From Gammaproteobacteria bacterium (GTDB taxonomy: Bacteria > Pseudomonadota > Gammaproteobacteria > Pseudomonadales > Halieaceae), in contig JAUIIQ010000002.1 of assembly GCA_030431585.1 (NCBI GenBank), positions 25,103 to 89,102 of the forward strand: 64,000 bases of DNA. Direction: 5' to 3'. The notes under the pieces were generated by a model. That model ran no database searches, was not told the origin of the DNA, and was given only the letters and a program-made list of their open reading frames with translations. Below are positions 10,418 to 20,695 of this stretch, in pieces. Made by a program: the position numbers and the translations under genes. How positions within the stretch are numbered: position 1 is the first letter of the stretch; each line of letters starts with the position of its first letter.

Positions 10418-11554
10418 ATGAGCACAGTCAATCAATCTCGACAAATTCAATCCCTGATTACCCAGGAAGGGCAGCTTGAGCTGAGTATTGTCACCGTCGA
10501 CATGCCTGAGCCGGCGCCTGATGAGGTGATTGTACGAGTGGAGGCGGCGCCCATTAATCCCTCTGATCTCGCCTTGCTGACCGGCCCCGCGGACCTGCGT
10601 ACGGCAAAGCAGGGCGGCACAGATGATGCGCCTGTCATCACAGCTGATATTCCCCGGAAACTGATGGGCACTGTCGCCGGCCGTGTTGGCGAGCCCATGG
10701 CCGTTGGCAATGAGGCCGCGGGTGTGGTGGTGGCGGCCGGGTCCGATGAGGCCGCGCAGGCACTGATGGGCAAAACGGTGGCTATTGTCGGTGGCGAAAT
10801 GTTTGCCAGCTATCGCTGCGTCAAGGCGATGATGGCGCTGCCTATGCTGGAGGGCATTGCGCCAGCCGAGGCCGCTTCCAGTTTCGTCAACCCGATGACC
10901 GCGCTGGGAATGGTGGAGACCATGCGGGAAGAGGGATTTACCGCGCTGGTGCATACCGCAGCGGCCTCCAACCTTGGGCAAATGCTGAATCGTGTGTGTA
11001 TAGCCGATGGCATAGAGCTGGTGAATATCGTACGCAAGCCCGAGCAGGAAGAGATACTGCGGGAAATCGGTGCCAAGTACGTCGTGAACTCCAGCGCTGA
11101 CAGTTTCGCCGAAGACCTTACCGCCGCTATAGAGGCCACGGGCGCTTATCTGGCGTTCGATGCGACGGGTGGCGGCAACATGGCCAATACCATTCTCACC
11201 TGCATGGAACGCGCCGCGACCAAAGGCATGGAATACAACCGCTACGGTTCTGACACGCTGAAAAAGGTGTACGTCTATGGCCGGCTGGACCTGTCACCCA
11301 TGCAGCTGACGGCTGCCTACGGGTTCTCATTCAGCGTGAGTGGCTGGCTGCTGACGCCGTTCCTGCAGCGTATTGGCATGCCCCGCATGCTGGAGCTGAG
11401 AGCGCGGGTGGCCAAGGAAATCCGCACCACCTTTGCCAGCCACTATACCGCTGAGGTTTCTATGGAAGAGGCCCTCTCGCTGGATATATTGATGGAATAC
11501 AGCCAACGCCATACCGGGCAGAAATACCTGATCAATCCGCACAAGCAAGGCTAG
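10418..11554 (+). CDS. Zinc-binding alcohol dehydrogenase / quinone oxidoreductase-like MDR protein
   Basis: GroES-like N-terminus (PAPDEVIVRVEAAPINPSDLALL), GNEAAGVVVAAG, HTAAASNLGQMLNRVC. Confidence 0.85.
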   Translation: MSTVNQSRQIQSLITQEGQLELSIVTVDMPEPAPDEVIVRVEAAPINPSDLALLTGPADLRTAKQGGTDDAPVITADIPRKLMGTVAGRVGEPMAVGNEAAGVVVAAGSDEAAQALMGKTVAIVGGEMFASYRCVKAMMALPMLEGIAPAEAASSFVNPMTALGMVETMREEGFTALVHTAAASNLGQMLNRVCIADGIELVNIVRKPEQEEILREIGAKYVVNSSADSFAEDLTAAIEATGAYLAFDATGGGNMANTILTCMERAATKGMEYNRYGSDTLKKVYVYGRLDLSPMQLTAAYGFSFSVSGWLLTPFLQRIGMPRMLELRARVAKEIRTTFASHYTAEVSMEEALSLDILMEYSQRHTGQKYLINPHKQG

Positions 11555-11662
11555 TGGCCCGCTGTGTTGCATGCTGCTGATTGTTTATTGAGGCCTGGCA
11601 CGTCCGGGGGTATCCTTGCGTTTTCCGTATTCTGATCAAGTTATGCTGCCTGTGGTCATGCA

Positions 11663-13858
11663 TTGGAGCGGATTCGCATGAGAGTCTTCTTCGGCCCCCG
11701 AATGCGCACCTTGTTGCTGGCGGTGCTAATGCTGCCGGCCCTTGGTTGCGGTGAGCCGCCCTGGAATAACCCGAATCCCCCGTCGCCGGAAGGACAGGTG
11801 GTCTATCAGTCGGTAATGTCTCCGGCGCCACCGAAGCATCTCGATCCAGCCACGTCCTACGCATCAGATGAAAGCCTGTTCCTGATGCAGATCTACCAGC
11901 CGCCCATGGGTTATCACTTTCTCAAGCGGCCCTACGAGTTAATTCCCCTGGGGCTGGAGGACTTCCCGGAAATCCGCTTTCTTGACGAGGATGGCAATGA
12001 AGTAGCGGAGAGTGACGACAGCCTTGCTTATACACGCTATACCCTGACAGTGCGCGCCGACGAGCATTACCAGCCTCACCCTGCGTTTGCTATGAACGAG
12101 GCGGGCGAGCCGCTGTACCTGTTCGATGATGCTGCACAGGGCAGGCGTTTCAGCCAGGTCCCCGATTTCCCGCAGACTGGCGACCGGCCACTGCGCGCCA
12201 ACGACTACGCCTATGGCATCAAGCGTCTGGCGGACCCTCAGCTGGGCTCGCCCATGCTGGGCTTTATGTCCCAGTACATTGTGGGAATGTCGGCGTTTTC
12301 CGAGCAGCTTGCGCAAGTACCCCGGGACGGCTGGGTGAATCTGGATGAATATGATATGGCTGGCCTGGAGGTAGAGGATGAGCGCATCCTGCACATTACT
12401 ATTCACGGGCGCTATCCGCAGTTCCTTTACTGGCTGGCGATGCACTTCTTCTCGCCTGTCGCGCCAGAGGTGGACCGTTTTTACCACAACCCGGGTTTCG
12501 CCGAGCGCAACCTCACCCTGAATTGGTGGCCCGTGGGTACCGGCCCGTTCATGATGGTGCGCAACGACCCCAACAGCGAGATTGTGCTGGAGCGAAACCC
12601 CAATTATCGCGAGGATTATTTCCCGTCCGAGGGCGCTCCCGGAGATGCTGAAGCCGGTTTTCTCGATGATGCCGGCAAGCGCCTTCCCCTGGTGGATCGT
12701 GCAGTATTTCGCCTGGAGAAGGAGGTCCTGCCATTGTGGACCAAATTCCTGCAAGGCTATTACGATCGTTCCGGAGAGAATCATGGCAACACCAAAGGCG
12801 TATTCGACCAGGCCTTTATCGTTGGCCCTGACGGTGTCGAGATGTCTGGCGATGTGGCAGACCATGGCATCACCATGTCACCGGATGTGAAGCCCGCCAT
12901 CTACTACTACGGCTTCAATATGCGCGATCCGCTGGTTGGCGGTTACACCGAGGAGAAACGTAAACTGCGTCGCGCATTGCAGATCGTCTTCAACGTGGAG
13001 GAATACCTGGCCATTTTTTACAAGGGCAACGGCATTACTGCCCATAACCTGATACCTCCTGGTCTTTCCGGCCATTTGCAGGGCGAGGCGGGCATAAACC
13101 CCTATACCCATGAATGGGTTAATGGTGAAGCAGTCAGGCGGAGTATTGATGAAGCCAGGAAACTGCTCGCCGAGGCGGGGTACCCGAATGGCCGTGATGC
13201 CCGCACCGGGGAACCGCTGAAGATATTTATCGACGTGCAAACCCAGGCTATCGGCAATACGCAGATGAACTGGATGGACCGCATATTTGGCCAGATTGGC
13301 GTGCAGGTTGAGTATCGCCCGGCTGACTGGAACCGGACTCGCGAAAAACTGCTTACCGGTAACACGCAGATCTACTCTCATGGCTGGCTGGCGGATTATC
13401 CAGACCCGGAGAATTTCCTGTTCCTGCTCTTCGGCCCCGAGAGTCCATTGTTGTGCAAGTGTGACGGCGCCAACAATTCCAATTTCGAGCATCCCGAGTA
13501 CGACGAATTGTTCCGCAAGGTGCGCGTGTCTGCACCGGGCCCGGAGCGCGATGCCATGGTGGCACGCATGGTTGAGATATTCCGTGAGGAGGCAGTGTGG
13601 CTGTATGCCTATTACCCCAAGGACATCTACCTGAACAATAGCTGGGTTCACAACACCAAGCGACACGGTATCTCCAAGGCCACTCTCAAATATATCCGTA
13701 TAGACAGTGAGGAGCGCGAACAGCGCAGGCGTGAATGGAACCAGCCGGTTACCTGGCCACTTTATGCTGCCGGCCTGTTACTTGTAGGGCTCATGTTGCC
13801 CGGAGTGACTGCCTACCGGCGACGCCAGAATGCCACCGCGCGTCAGGGAGAAAACTGA
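11663..13858 (+). CDS. ABC transporter substrate-binding protein, SBP_bac_5 (peptide type), lipoprotein with C-terminal TM segment
   Basis: Lipobox LPALGC; family-5 SBP features (GTGPFMMVRNDPNSEIVLERNPNY); hydrophobic C-terminus WPLYAAGLLLVGLMLPGVTAYRRR; ATG at 11678 may be the true start. Confidence 0.85.
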   Translation: MERIRMRVFFGPRMRTLLLAVLMLPALGCGEPPWNNPNPPSPEGQVVYQSVMSPAPPKHLDPATSYASDESLFLMQIYQPPMGYHFLKRPYELIPLGLEDFPEIRFLDEDGNEVAESDDSLAYTRYTLTVRADEHYQPHPAFAMNEAGEPLYLFDDAAQGRRFSQVPDFPQTGDRPLRANDYAYGIKRLADPQLGSPMLGFMSQYIVGMSAFSEQLAQVPRDGWVNLDEYDMAGLEVEDERILHITIHGRYPQFLYWLAMHFFSPVAPEVDRFYHNPGFAERNLTLNWWPVGTGPFMMVRNDPNSEIVLERNPNYREDYFPSEGAPGDAEAGFLDDAGKRLPLVDRAVFRLEKEVLPLWTKFLQGYYDRSGENHGNTKGVFDQAFIVGPDGVEMSGDVADHGITMSPDVKPAIYYYGFNMRDPLVGGYTEEKRKLRRALQIVFNVEEYLAIFYKGNGITAHNLIPPGLSGHLQGEAGINPYTHEWVNGEAVRRSIDEARKLLAEAGYPNGRDARTGEPLKIFIDVQTQAIGNTQMNWMDRIFGQIGVQVEYRPADWNRTREKLLTGNTQIYSHGWLADYPDPENFLFLLFGPESPLLCKCDGANNSNFEHPEYDELFRKVRVSAPGPERDAMVARMVEIFREEAVWLYAYYPKDIYLNNSWVHNTKRHGISKATLKYIRIDSEEREQRRREWNQPVTWPLYAAGLLLVGLMLPGVTAYRRRQNATARQGEN

Positions 13859-13860
13859 TC

Positions 13861-14838
13861 ATGCTTGCCTATATCATCCGACGCCTGCTCTACGCCATCC
13901 CCATTCTCATTGGTGTTAATCTACTCACTTTTACCCTGTTTTTTGTGGTCAATTCGCCTGACGACATGGCGGTGTCGCAGCTGGGCGAGAAGTACGTAAC
14001 CCCTGAGGCTATCGCTGCCTGGAAGGTAAAAAACGGCTACGACAAACCCCTGTTTGTGAATCCCGACGCGGCGGGAGTTGCGGCGTTCACCGAAACCATT
14101 TTCTTTAACAAGTCAGTGAAACTGTTCGCCTTTGACTTTGGGCGGTCAGAAAGTGGCCGCGATATCACTACGGATGTGTCCACGCGCATGTGGCCAAGCC
14201 TGGCGGTGGCCCTGCCGACGTTTGTGATCGGTATCTGGGTGAATATTTGTGTGGCGCTGATGGTAGTGATGTTTCACGCCACGCGCCTGGACCGCTGGGC
14301 GGTCTTCCTGTTTGTATCGCTCATGTCTATCTCGTACCTGTTCTATATCATCGGGGGGCAATATCTGGTGGCCAAAACCTGGCGGCTGGTACCGGTGTCC
14401 GGCTTCCACACCGATGGGCAGGTTTGGCGATTTCTGATTCTCCCTGTGCTGGTGGGTGTAATCGCGGGCATCGGATCCGGCGCGCGCTGGTACCGTACGC
14501 TGTTTCTCGAGGAGGCCAACCAGGACTACGTGCGAACCGCGCGTGCCAAGGGCGCGAGTGAGATCAGTATTTTATTTCGGCACATCCTGCCCAACGCCCT
14601 CATTCCAATTCTCACCGGAGTAGTGGTGCTGATACCTGCCTTGTTTATGGGCAGTTTATTGATCGAGTCCTTCTTCGGCATTCCCGGGCTGGGCAGTTAC
14701 ATGCTGGATGCCATCAAGTCACAGGACTTCGCCATAGTGCGCACCATGGTGTTTATCGGCTCCATTCTTTACATCATCGGCCTGATCCTGACTGACATTT
14801 CCTACACCTGGGCTGATCCCCGGGTGCGGTTGAACTGA
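13861..14838 (+). CDS. Peptide ABC transporter permease (DppB/YejB-like)
   Basis: MLAYIIRRLLYAIPILIGVNLLTF...; YVRTARAKGASEISILFRHILPNALIPIL EAA loop. Confidence 0.9.
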   Translation: MLAYIIRRLLYAIPILIGVNLLTFTLFFVVNSPDDMAVSQLGEKYVTPEAIAAWKVKNGYDKPLFVNPDAAGVAAFTETIFFNKSVKLFAFDFGRSESGRDITTDVSTRMWPSLAVALPTFVIGIWVNICVALMVVMFHATRLDRWAVFLFVSLMSISYLFYIIGGQYLVAKTWRLVPVSGFHTDGQVWRFLILPVLVGVIAGIGSGARWYRTLFLEEANQDYVRTARAKGASEISILFRHILPNALIPILTGVVVLIPALFMGSLLIESFFGIPGLGSYMLDAIKSQDFAIVRTMVFIGSILYIIGLILTDISYTWADPRVRLN

Positions 14839-14851
14839 GGGCTGGCTGCAG

Positions 14852-16222
14852 ATGAAACCTGTCCTGCTATGGTCCGATGCACTGATCTTCCTGTTGGTCA
14901 TCGCCCTGATCCTGTTTTTTTATCGCCTTCGCCGGGACCCGCAGACCCGGGAACGCTGGGGCCAGGTGTTCTCCTCGCGGTTGGGCATGGTTACTTTTAC
15001 GCTCATCATGACCTACGTCGGCATCGCCCTGTTGGACTCTCTGCATTTCCGTAAAGCGCTGGATAATCCTGAAAGCCTGCAGACCGAAGAGGTGTTCTAC
15101 GACAATAAAGTCACCAGCGTTCTGGATATCCTGCTTCAGGGCATGGGAGAGCGTTTTGAGCGTACGTATTCGGCGCCTTTTGCCCTGATGTCGTTCGAGA
15201 AGAAGAACATGCGCGATGCCCAGGGCAATGATATTCGTGACTTTCCGCCTCTGAAGCACGCGGGTACACATCTGGAGGACCCCTCCGAGCGCGGCGCAGA
15301 CATTCTTTCGCGCAGCCTTACGGCACTGCTCTGGGGGCTGTTGTTGTCTGCTGTGGTCATCGCGCCACAGTGGCTGATGTTGCGCACCAGCGCCAATCCC
15401 TGGCACGCATCCTGGGCGGTGCAGGCGGCGGTGCTGTGCTTCTTCACCTGGCTGGTCAGCATCAGTCACTACTATCACGTGCTGGGTACGGATCGTGGCG
15501 GTGCTGACGTTGCCTACCAGAGCCTGAAGGGAATTCGCACCGGTGTATTGCTGGGCACGCTGTCGACGCTGGTGATGTTGCCTATAGCGGTTACGCTGGG
15601 CGTAATGGCGGGCTATTTCAAGGGCTGGGTAGACGACCTGGTGCAATACCTTTACACGACGCTCAGTTCGATCCCCGGCATCCTGCTGATCGCGGCCTCG
15701 GTGCTGTTGTTCCAGGTTTATATCGACCTCAACCCGGACTTCTTTTCCATTGGCATGGAGAAAGCCGACGCGCGCTTTATCGCGCTGTGTTTCATACTTG
15801 GGGTGACCAGCTGGTCGTCCCTGTGCCGGCTGATCCGCGCGGAAACGCTGAAGATCAGCCAGCTCGGCTATGTGCAGGCGGCGCACGCCTTCGGCGTATC
15901 CCATACCCGCATACTGTCGCGTCATATCCTGCCCAACGTGGTGCATATCATCCTCATTACCTTTGTGCTGGACTTCAGTGCACTGGTACTGGCGGAGGCG
16001 GTGTTGTCCTACATAGGCGTGGGTATCGATCCATCCATGGGTAGCTGGGGCAATATGATAAACGGCGCTCGCTCGGAGCTGTCGCGAGAGCCGGCCATAT
16101 GGTGGACGCTGACCGGCGCGTTTTTCTTTATGTTCATTCTCGTGTTGGCGGCCAACCTGTTCTCGGACCTGGTGCGTGATGCGTTTGACCCGCGCACCGC
16201 GGCGCGGAGGTCGGAGGCATGA
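14852..16222 (+). CDS. Peptide ABC transporter permease (DppC/YejE-like) with extended N-terminal region
   Basis: GVMAGYFKGWVDDLVQYLYTTLSSIPGILL; YVQAAHAFGVSHTRILSRHILPNV EAA loop. Confidence 0.9.
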   Translation: MKPVLLWSDALIFLLVIALILFFYRLRRDPQTRERWGQVFSSRLGMVTFTLIMTYVGIALLDSLHFRKALDNPESLQTEEVFYDNKVTSVLDILLQGMGERFERTYSAPFALMSFEKKNMRDAQGNDIRDFPPLKHAGTHLEDPSERGADILSRSLTALLWGLLLSAVVIAPQWLMLRTSANPWHASWAVQAAVLCFFTWLVSISHYYHVLGTDRGGADVAYQSLKGIRTGVLLGTLSTLVMLPIAVTLGVMAGYFKGWVDDLVQYLYTTLSSIPGILLIAASVLLFQVYIDLNPDFFSIGMEKADARFIALCFILGVTSWSSLCRLIRAETLKISQLGYVQAAHAFGVSHTRILSRHILPNVVHIILITFVLDFSALVLAEAVLSYIGVGIDPSMGSWGNMINGARSELSREPAIWWTLTGAFFFMFILVLAANLFSDLVRDAFDPRTAARRSEA

Positions 16223-17826
16223 GTACAAAAAAAGACATACGCATGCGGATAGAAGGCCTGCGGGTAGAGTTGGCAGAGTCCGGCGTCGAAATTCTCAAGG
16301 GGATTTCGCTGGAACTGGAAGCCGGTAAGGTCTTCGCGCTTGTGGGTGAGTCCGGCAGCGGGAAATCCGTTACCTCAATGGCGGCGATGCGCTTGCTCCC
16401 GGATGCTTTGAAAATTACCGGCGGCTCTGTTCAGGTGGGTGAGCAAGATCTTTTCGATCTGTCTGAGTCAAAGATGCAGACCGTACGGGGCCGTCGCGTG
16501 GCGATGATTTTTCAGAACGCCATGACCGCTCTGAACCCGGTGCAGACTGTTGGCCAGCAGGTTGCGGAAACACTGAAATTGCATACTTCGTTGCGCGCAG
16601 ATGCGCTGCGTCAACGCGTGGTGCAGCTCTTTACGGAGGTGGGCATCCCGGATCCAGCGCAACGATTTTCCTTTTACCCTCACCAGCTGTCTGGTGGCCA
16701 GCAGCAGCGGGTGATGATTGCCATGGCGCTGGCTTGCGAACCAGAGGTGTTGATTGCTGACGAGCCCACCACAGCGCTGGATGTAACGATCCAGGAGCAG
16801 GTGCTGCAGCTCATTCGCGAGCTGACCCGGTCGCGGGAACTGGCCGTGCTGCTGATTACTCACGACATGGGTGTGGTACGCAATACCGCCGATGACGTGG
16901 CGGTGATGTATCGCGGGGAAATTATTGAGCGAGCACCGGTAGACGTGTTTTTTCATGCACCAAAGGAGGCATACAGCCGTCGCCTGATTGATGCACTGCC
17001 GGATCTGACACAGTTTCAAAGCGCCGCCATCGAAGAGCCATTGCTTGAGCTTGAAGAAGTGAAAGTCCATTTCCCTGTGCGCAAGGGCGTGCTGCAGCGT
17101 GTCGTTGATGTAACGCGTGCAGTGGACGGGGTGTCACTCAAGATCGGTCGTGGAGAAACCTATGCCCTGGTGGGCGAGTCCGGCAGTGGCAAGTCTACAT
17201 TGGGGCGCGCCATTCTGAATCTGGAGGCGGTGGCCGGCGGCAGCGTGCGGTTCAACGGTGTGTCGATCGAGCACCTCGGACGCAGGGCGATGTTGCCTTA
17301 CCGCAAGCAGATACAGGTGATCTTCCAGAACCCTTACTCGTCGATGAATCCGCGCATGACCGTAGGCGAGATCATCGCAGAAGGCATGGTGAGCCTGGGC
17401 CTTGGTTTGGACGCGGTGCAGCGCCAGGAAAGAATCGATGACCTGCTCACTCGTGTGCAGTTGGGGCCTGAGTATGCGACGCGTTATCCCCACGAGTTTT
17501 CTGGCGGCCAGTTGCAGCGCATTGCCATAGCCCGGGCACTGGCGGTGAACCCGGAGTTGATTATCTGCGACGAGCCAACGAGCGCACTGGACGTCAGCAT
17601 TCGCTCCGAGGTACTTGACCTGCTGCGTGCGCTGCAGCAGGAGTTCGGGGTGTCTTACCTGTTTATTACACACGACCTGTCTATTATTCCCAGCCTGGCG
17701 CACCATGTAGGTGTGATGCAATACGGCAAGCTGGTCGAGCAGGGCAGCGCGGAGCAGATACTGACGCGACCCGGGCACCCGTATACGCAAGCGCTGTTGA
17801 ACTCGGTGCCCCGAATGGATCCCTGA
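16219..17826 (+). CDS. ABC transporter ATP-binding protein, two fused NBDs (YejF-like)
   Basis: Two Walker A motifs ([22 protein letters not shown]) and two signatures ([16 protein letters not shown]). Confidence 0.95.
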   Translation: MSTKKDIRMRIEGLRVELAESGVEILKGISLELEAGKVFALVGESGSGKSVTSMAAMRLLPDALKITGGSVQVGEQDLFDLSESKMQTVRGRRVAMIFQNAMTALNPVQTVGQQVAETLKLHTSLRADALRQRVVQLFTEVGIPDPAQRFSFYPHQLSGGQQQRVMIAMALACEPEVLIADEPTTALDVTIQEQVLQLIRELTRSRELAVLLITHDMGVVRNTADDVAVMYRGEIIERAPVDVFFHAPKEAYSRRLIDALPDLTQFQSAAIEEPLLELEEVKVHFPVRKGVLQRVVDVTRAVDGVSLKIGRGETYALVGESGSGKSTLGRAILNLEAVAGGSVRFNGVSIEHLGRRAMLPYRKQIQVIFQNPYSSMNPRMTVGEIIAEGMVSLGLGLDAVQRQERIDDLLTRVQLGPEYATRYPHEFSGGQLQRIAIARALAVNPELIICDEPTSALDVSIRSEVLDLLRALQQEFGVSYLFITHDLSIIPSLAHHVGVMQYGKLVEQGSAEQILTRPGHPYTQALLNSVPRMDP

Positions 17827-18069
17827 GGGCTTGTCCCGACAAGCCAGTCTGGTACGCTGAAGGAGCCACCTGTTTGTGCAACAAGTGATCAGGAAGAGAA
17901 GGAATCAGGTGGCAGATGTGTCAGTCCACGGCGCCTGGCCGAAACTGGCATAACAGGCTGGCAAAAACACAACATTCCCGTGGCGTCGGTCATGGGCAAG
18001 AACAGTTAACCCTGGATACATTTTTCAGACAAAGCAGTTAATCCCATCGAAAAAGGCAGGAGAAGTGCC

Positions 18070-20619
18070 ATGAGAAGCGCCATCAAATATAAGAGAAAAC
18101 CATTGGTAGCATGCCTGGCAGCGGCGGCTGCCGCGTTGACGACGACACCTGCCGCGGTGGCACAGTCGGAGCGGGCCATGCTCGAGGAAATTGTAGTCGT
18201 GGCGCGTAAGCGCAGTGAGAGTTTGCAGGATGTGCCTATTGCTGTAACCGCTTTCACTGAATCCACGATCAAGGATGCGGGTATCGAGCGCCCGGAGGAT
18301 TTCATCAGTCTTACCTCTAATGTGAGCATGCTCAATACGGTGAATGCCGGCGACACGCAGGTCACCATCCGCGGGATCGTATCGACTCGCGATGCTGAAT
18401 CCACTTTCGCTTATGTAGTGGACGGTGTGCTGATCACCAATCCGAACGGGTTCAACGAAGAGCTGTTCGATATTCAGCAGATTGAAGTTCTGAAAGGGCC
18501 GCAGGGCGCGCTGTACGGGCGCAATGCGGTAGCCGGCGCCATTATCGTCAATACCAAGGCTCCAGCGGAACAACTGGAAGGCAATATCAAAGTAGGTGCC
18601 GGGAACAATGAGTTGCGCAAAATCTCCGGTGGCGTGTCCGGTCCGTTGGGAGACACGCTGGGTGGTCGCTTGTCATTCAGCTATCGCGATACAGATGGTG
18701 CTGACAAGAACTCCTTCACCGGTGAAGATGACGTCATCCAGAACTTTGAAGATACCTCAGTTCGTGGTCGCCTGGTCTGGAACGCCAGCGACAAGCTCAC
18801 GGTTGATGCCCAGGCGGCCTACTCTGAAGTGGAGACCAGCGCAGTGAACTTCAATGCGGTGTTTGGTCTTGATGTGGCAGCGGGAATCGTGGGCAACCCT
18901 GACCTGTACAAGGACGTGAACGATACGGACTTCAGGTATGTCTTCAACGTGCCTCCACAGAATGAGCAGGAGAGCATGTTCTTTTCTGTAAAAGCTGATT
19001 ACGAAATGGATTCTGGCGCGTTGGTTACCGGCATTCTGGCCTATGACGATCTGGACGAATTTCTTTTGTCTGACGGCACCAGTGCCGCTTTTGGTGGTTA
19101 CTCCCTTGGTGCCCCTGAATCGGCATCTGCATGTGCGCAGACTTACAACAGCTTCGACCCCTCACTGTTGGTGAGCCCCTTTTACGCCATTCAGGATGGC
19201 AATCCTCCGGGTGTGTTCGTACCGGAATTCGGCGGTTTGAACGGCCTGCTGCCGCCTTACTCACCAACGACCTGTGACGGTTATCAATATCAGGAACGGA
19301 GCCAGTCATCAACGTCACTGGAACTGCGTGTTGCCTCCAGCCCGGGCGAGCGCCTGGAGTGGATGGGTGGTGTTTACTTCCTTGATATAGAGCGTGACGT
19401 GGTTGTCTCCTATGGTGCTGACCTGGGATTGGGTTATGCGGCCCGCCCCTATACGGGCCCCGACGGCATCAGCCCCACAGACCTGCTCTTCGATGATACC
19501 TTTGACACCACCGTTTACTCGGCTTACGGCATGGTCTCGTACGACCTGACCGACCAGCAGGAGTTGTCCTTCGCGCTGCGTTATGACCGTGAGGAACGTG
19601 ATGTGAGCAACAACGTCCCCAACGTGAACAACGCGCAGATTTTCGGCCTCTTTGGCCCCGCTCCCATCAACCCTGCCTACGATGGCTCCGGCACGGACAC
19701 AATTCCCGACCGTGACGAGACCTACTCCGAACTGCAGCCCAAGTTAACCTGGCGCTGGAGCGCGACCGAGAACCTGTCGACGTACGCGTCCTACGGAGTG
19801 GGTTTCCGCAGCGGCGGCTTTAACAGTATCGGTAGTGAAGACCTCATCACCAATAACTATGGAAGCTTTGCGACCGCGCCGCAGAATATCAGGGATGACT
19901 ACGACGAAGAGGTTTCCAAGACCTTTGAGCTGGGCTTCAAGTCTGAATTGCTGGACAGGACCCTGCAGCTCAATGCGGCGGTGTTTTACACAGAAGTTGA
20001 GGACAATCAGTTCTTCAGTTTCTATGCCGGAAGTTTTGGCCTGTTGCGAGTGGTCAACAACATCGACGAGGTGACGGTAAAAGGGTTTGAGCTTGACGGG
20101 CGGTGGCTGGCTACAGAGTGGCTGAGCATTTACGGTAGCTATGGTTACACCGACGGAGAGATCGACAAGAACAGTAACCGTCCCTACACCGAAGGCAATG
20201 AGTTGCCCTATGCGCCAGAGTCGACAGCCAATCTGGGTGCCCAGGTGAACTTCCCTGTCAGTGGTGCATTGTCACTTATTGGCCGCCTTGACTGGGTCTA
20301 TACCGGCGAGACCTGGTTCCACACCGTGCAGGATAACGCGGGCATCATCAACTCGTTCACCGATCTCTCGGCAACCTATGGCGTTCCCGGTTTCGGCTTT
20401 GGCCCTGCCAATTTCAGCCGCTCAAAGCGTGACGCCTATGACATCATGAACCTGCGCGTTTCCCTTGAAGCTGAGCATTGGGAAATTACGGCCTGGGGAC
20501 GCAATATCACTGACGAAGAGTACCTTGAGGAAGTGATTCCCGCGCCGGAATTTGGTGGATCCTTTGCTCACGACTCTCTTGGCCGGACCTACGGCCTGGA
20601 CCTGACCTACAGGTTCTGA
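18070..20619 (+). CDS. TonB-dependent receptor
   Basis: TonB box-like LEEIVVVARKRSESLQDVPIAVTAF, plug domain (GPQGALYGRNAVAGAI), C-terminal beta-strand ending in YRF. Confidence 0.95.
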   Translation: MRSAIKYKRKPLVACLAAAAAALTTTPAAVAQSERAMLEEIVVVARKRSESLQDVPIAVTAFTESTIKDAGIERPEDFISLTSNVSMLNTVNAGDTQVTIRGIVSTRDAESTFAYVVDGVLITNPNGFNEELFDIQQIEVLKGPQGALYGRNAVAGAIIVNTKAPAEQLEGNIKVGAGNNELRKISGGVSGPLGDTLGGRLSFSYRDTDGADKNSFTGEDDVIQNFEDTSVRGRLVWNASDKLTVDAQAAYSEVETSAVNFNAVFGLDVAAGIVGNPDLYKDVNDTDFRYVFNVPPQNEQESMFFSVKADYEMDSGALVTGILAYDDLDEFLLSDGTSAAFGGYSLGAPESASACAQTYNSFDPSLLVSPFYAIQDGNPPGVFVPEFGGLNGLLPPYSPTTCDGYQYQERSQSSTSLELRVASSPGERLEWMGGVYFLDIERDVVVSYGADLGLGYAARPYTGPDGISPTDLLFDDTFDTTVYSAYGMVSYDLTDQQELSFALRYDREERDVSNNVPNVNNAQIFGLFGPAPINPAYDGSGTDTIPDRDETYSELQPKLTWRWSATENLSTYASYGVGFRSGGFNSIGSEDLITNNYGSFATAPQNIRDDYDEEVSKTFELGFKSELLDRTLQLNAAVFYTEVEDNQFFSFYAGSFGLLRVVNNIDEVTVKGFELDGRWLATEWLSIYGSYGYTDGEIDKNSNRPYTEGNELPYAPESTANLGAQVNFPVSGALSLIGRLDWVYTGETWFHTVQDNAGIINSFTDLSATYGVPGFGFGPANFSRSKRDAYDIMNLRVSLEAEHWEITAWGRNITDEEYLEEVIPAPEFGGSFAHDSLGRTYGLDLTYRF

Positions 20620-20634
20620 TGACAGTCGTTTGAT

Positions 20635-20664
20635 GTCATTCAGCACCTTCGGGTGCTGAATGAC
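20635..20664. other. Perfect 13-bp intergenic hairpin with UUCG tetraloop
   Basis: gtcattcagcacc-ttcg-ggtgctgaatgac, 15 nt after the TonB receptor stop; no following U-tract. Confidence 0.85.
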
Positions 20665-20695
20665 GCTACCAACAACTGCAAACAGGAGTCTGGAA

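Noticed and set aside
11939-13666. Long minus-strand ORFs (308 and 262 aa) opposite the SBP gene
   Set aside because: Shadow ORFs of a well-supported plus-strand gene
14867-16228. 453-aa minus-strand ORF opposite the ABC permease
   Set aside because: His/Arg/Gln-rich composition with no domain motifs; antisense shadow of a clearly coding permease on the plus strand
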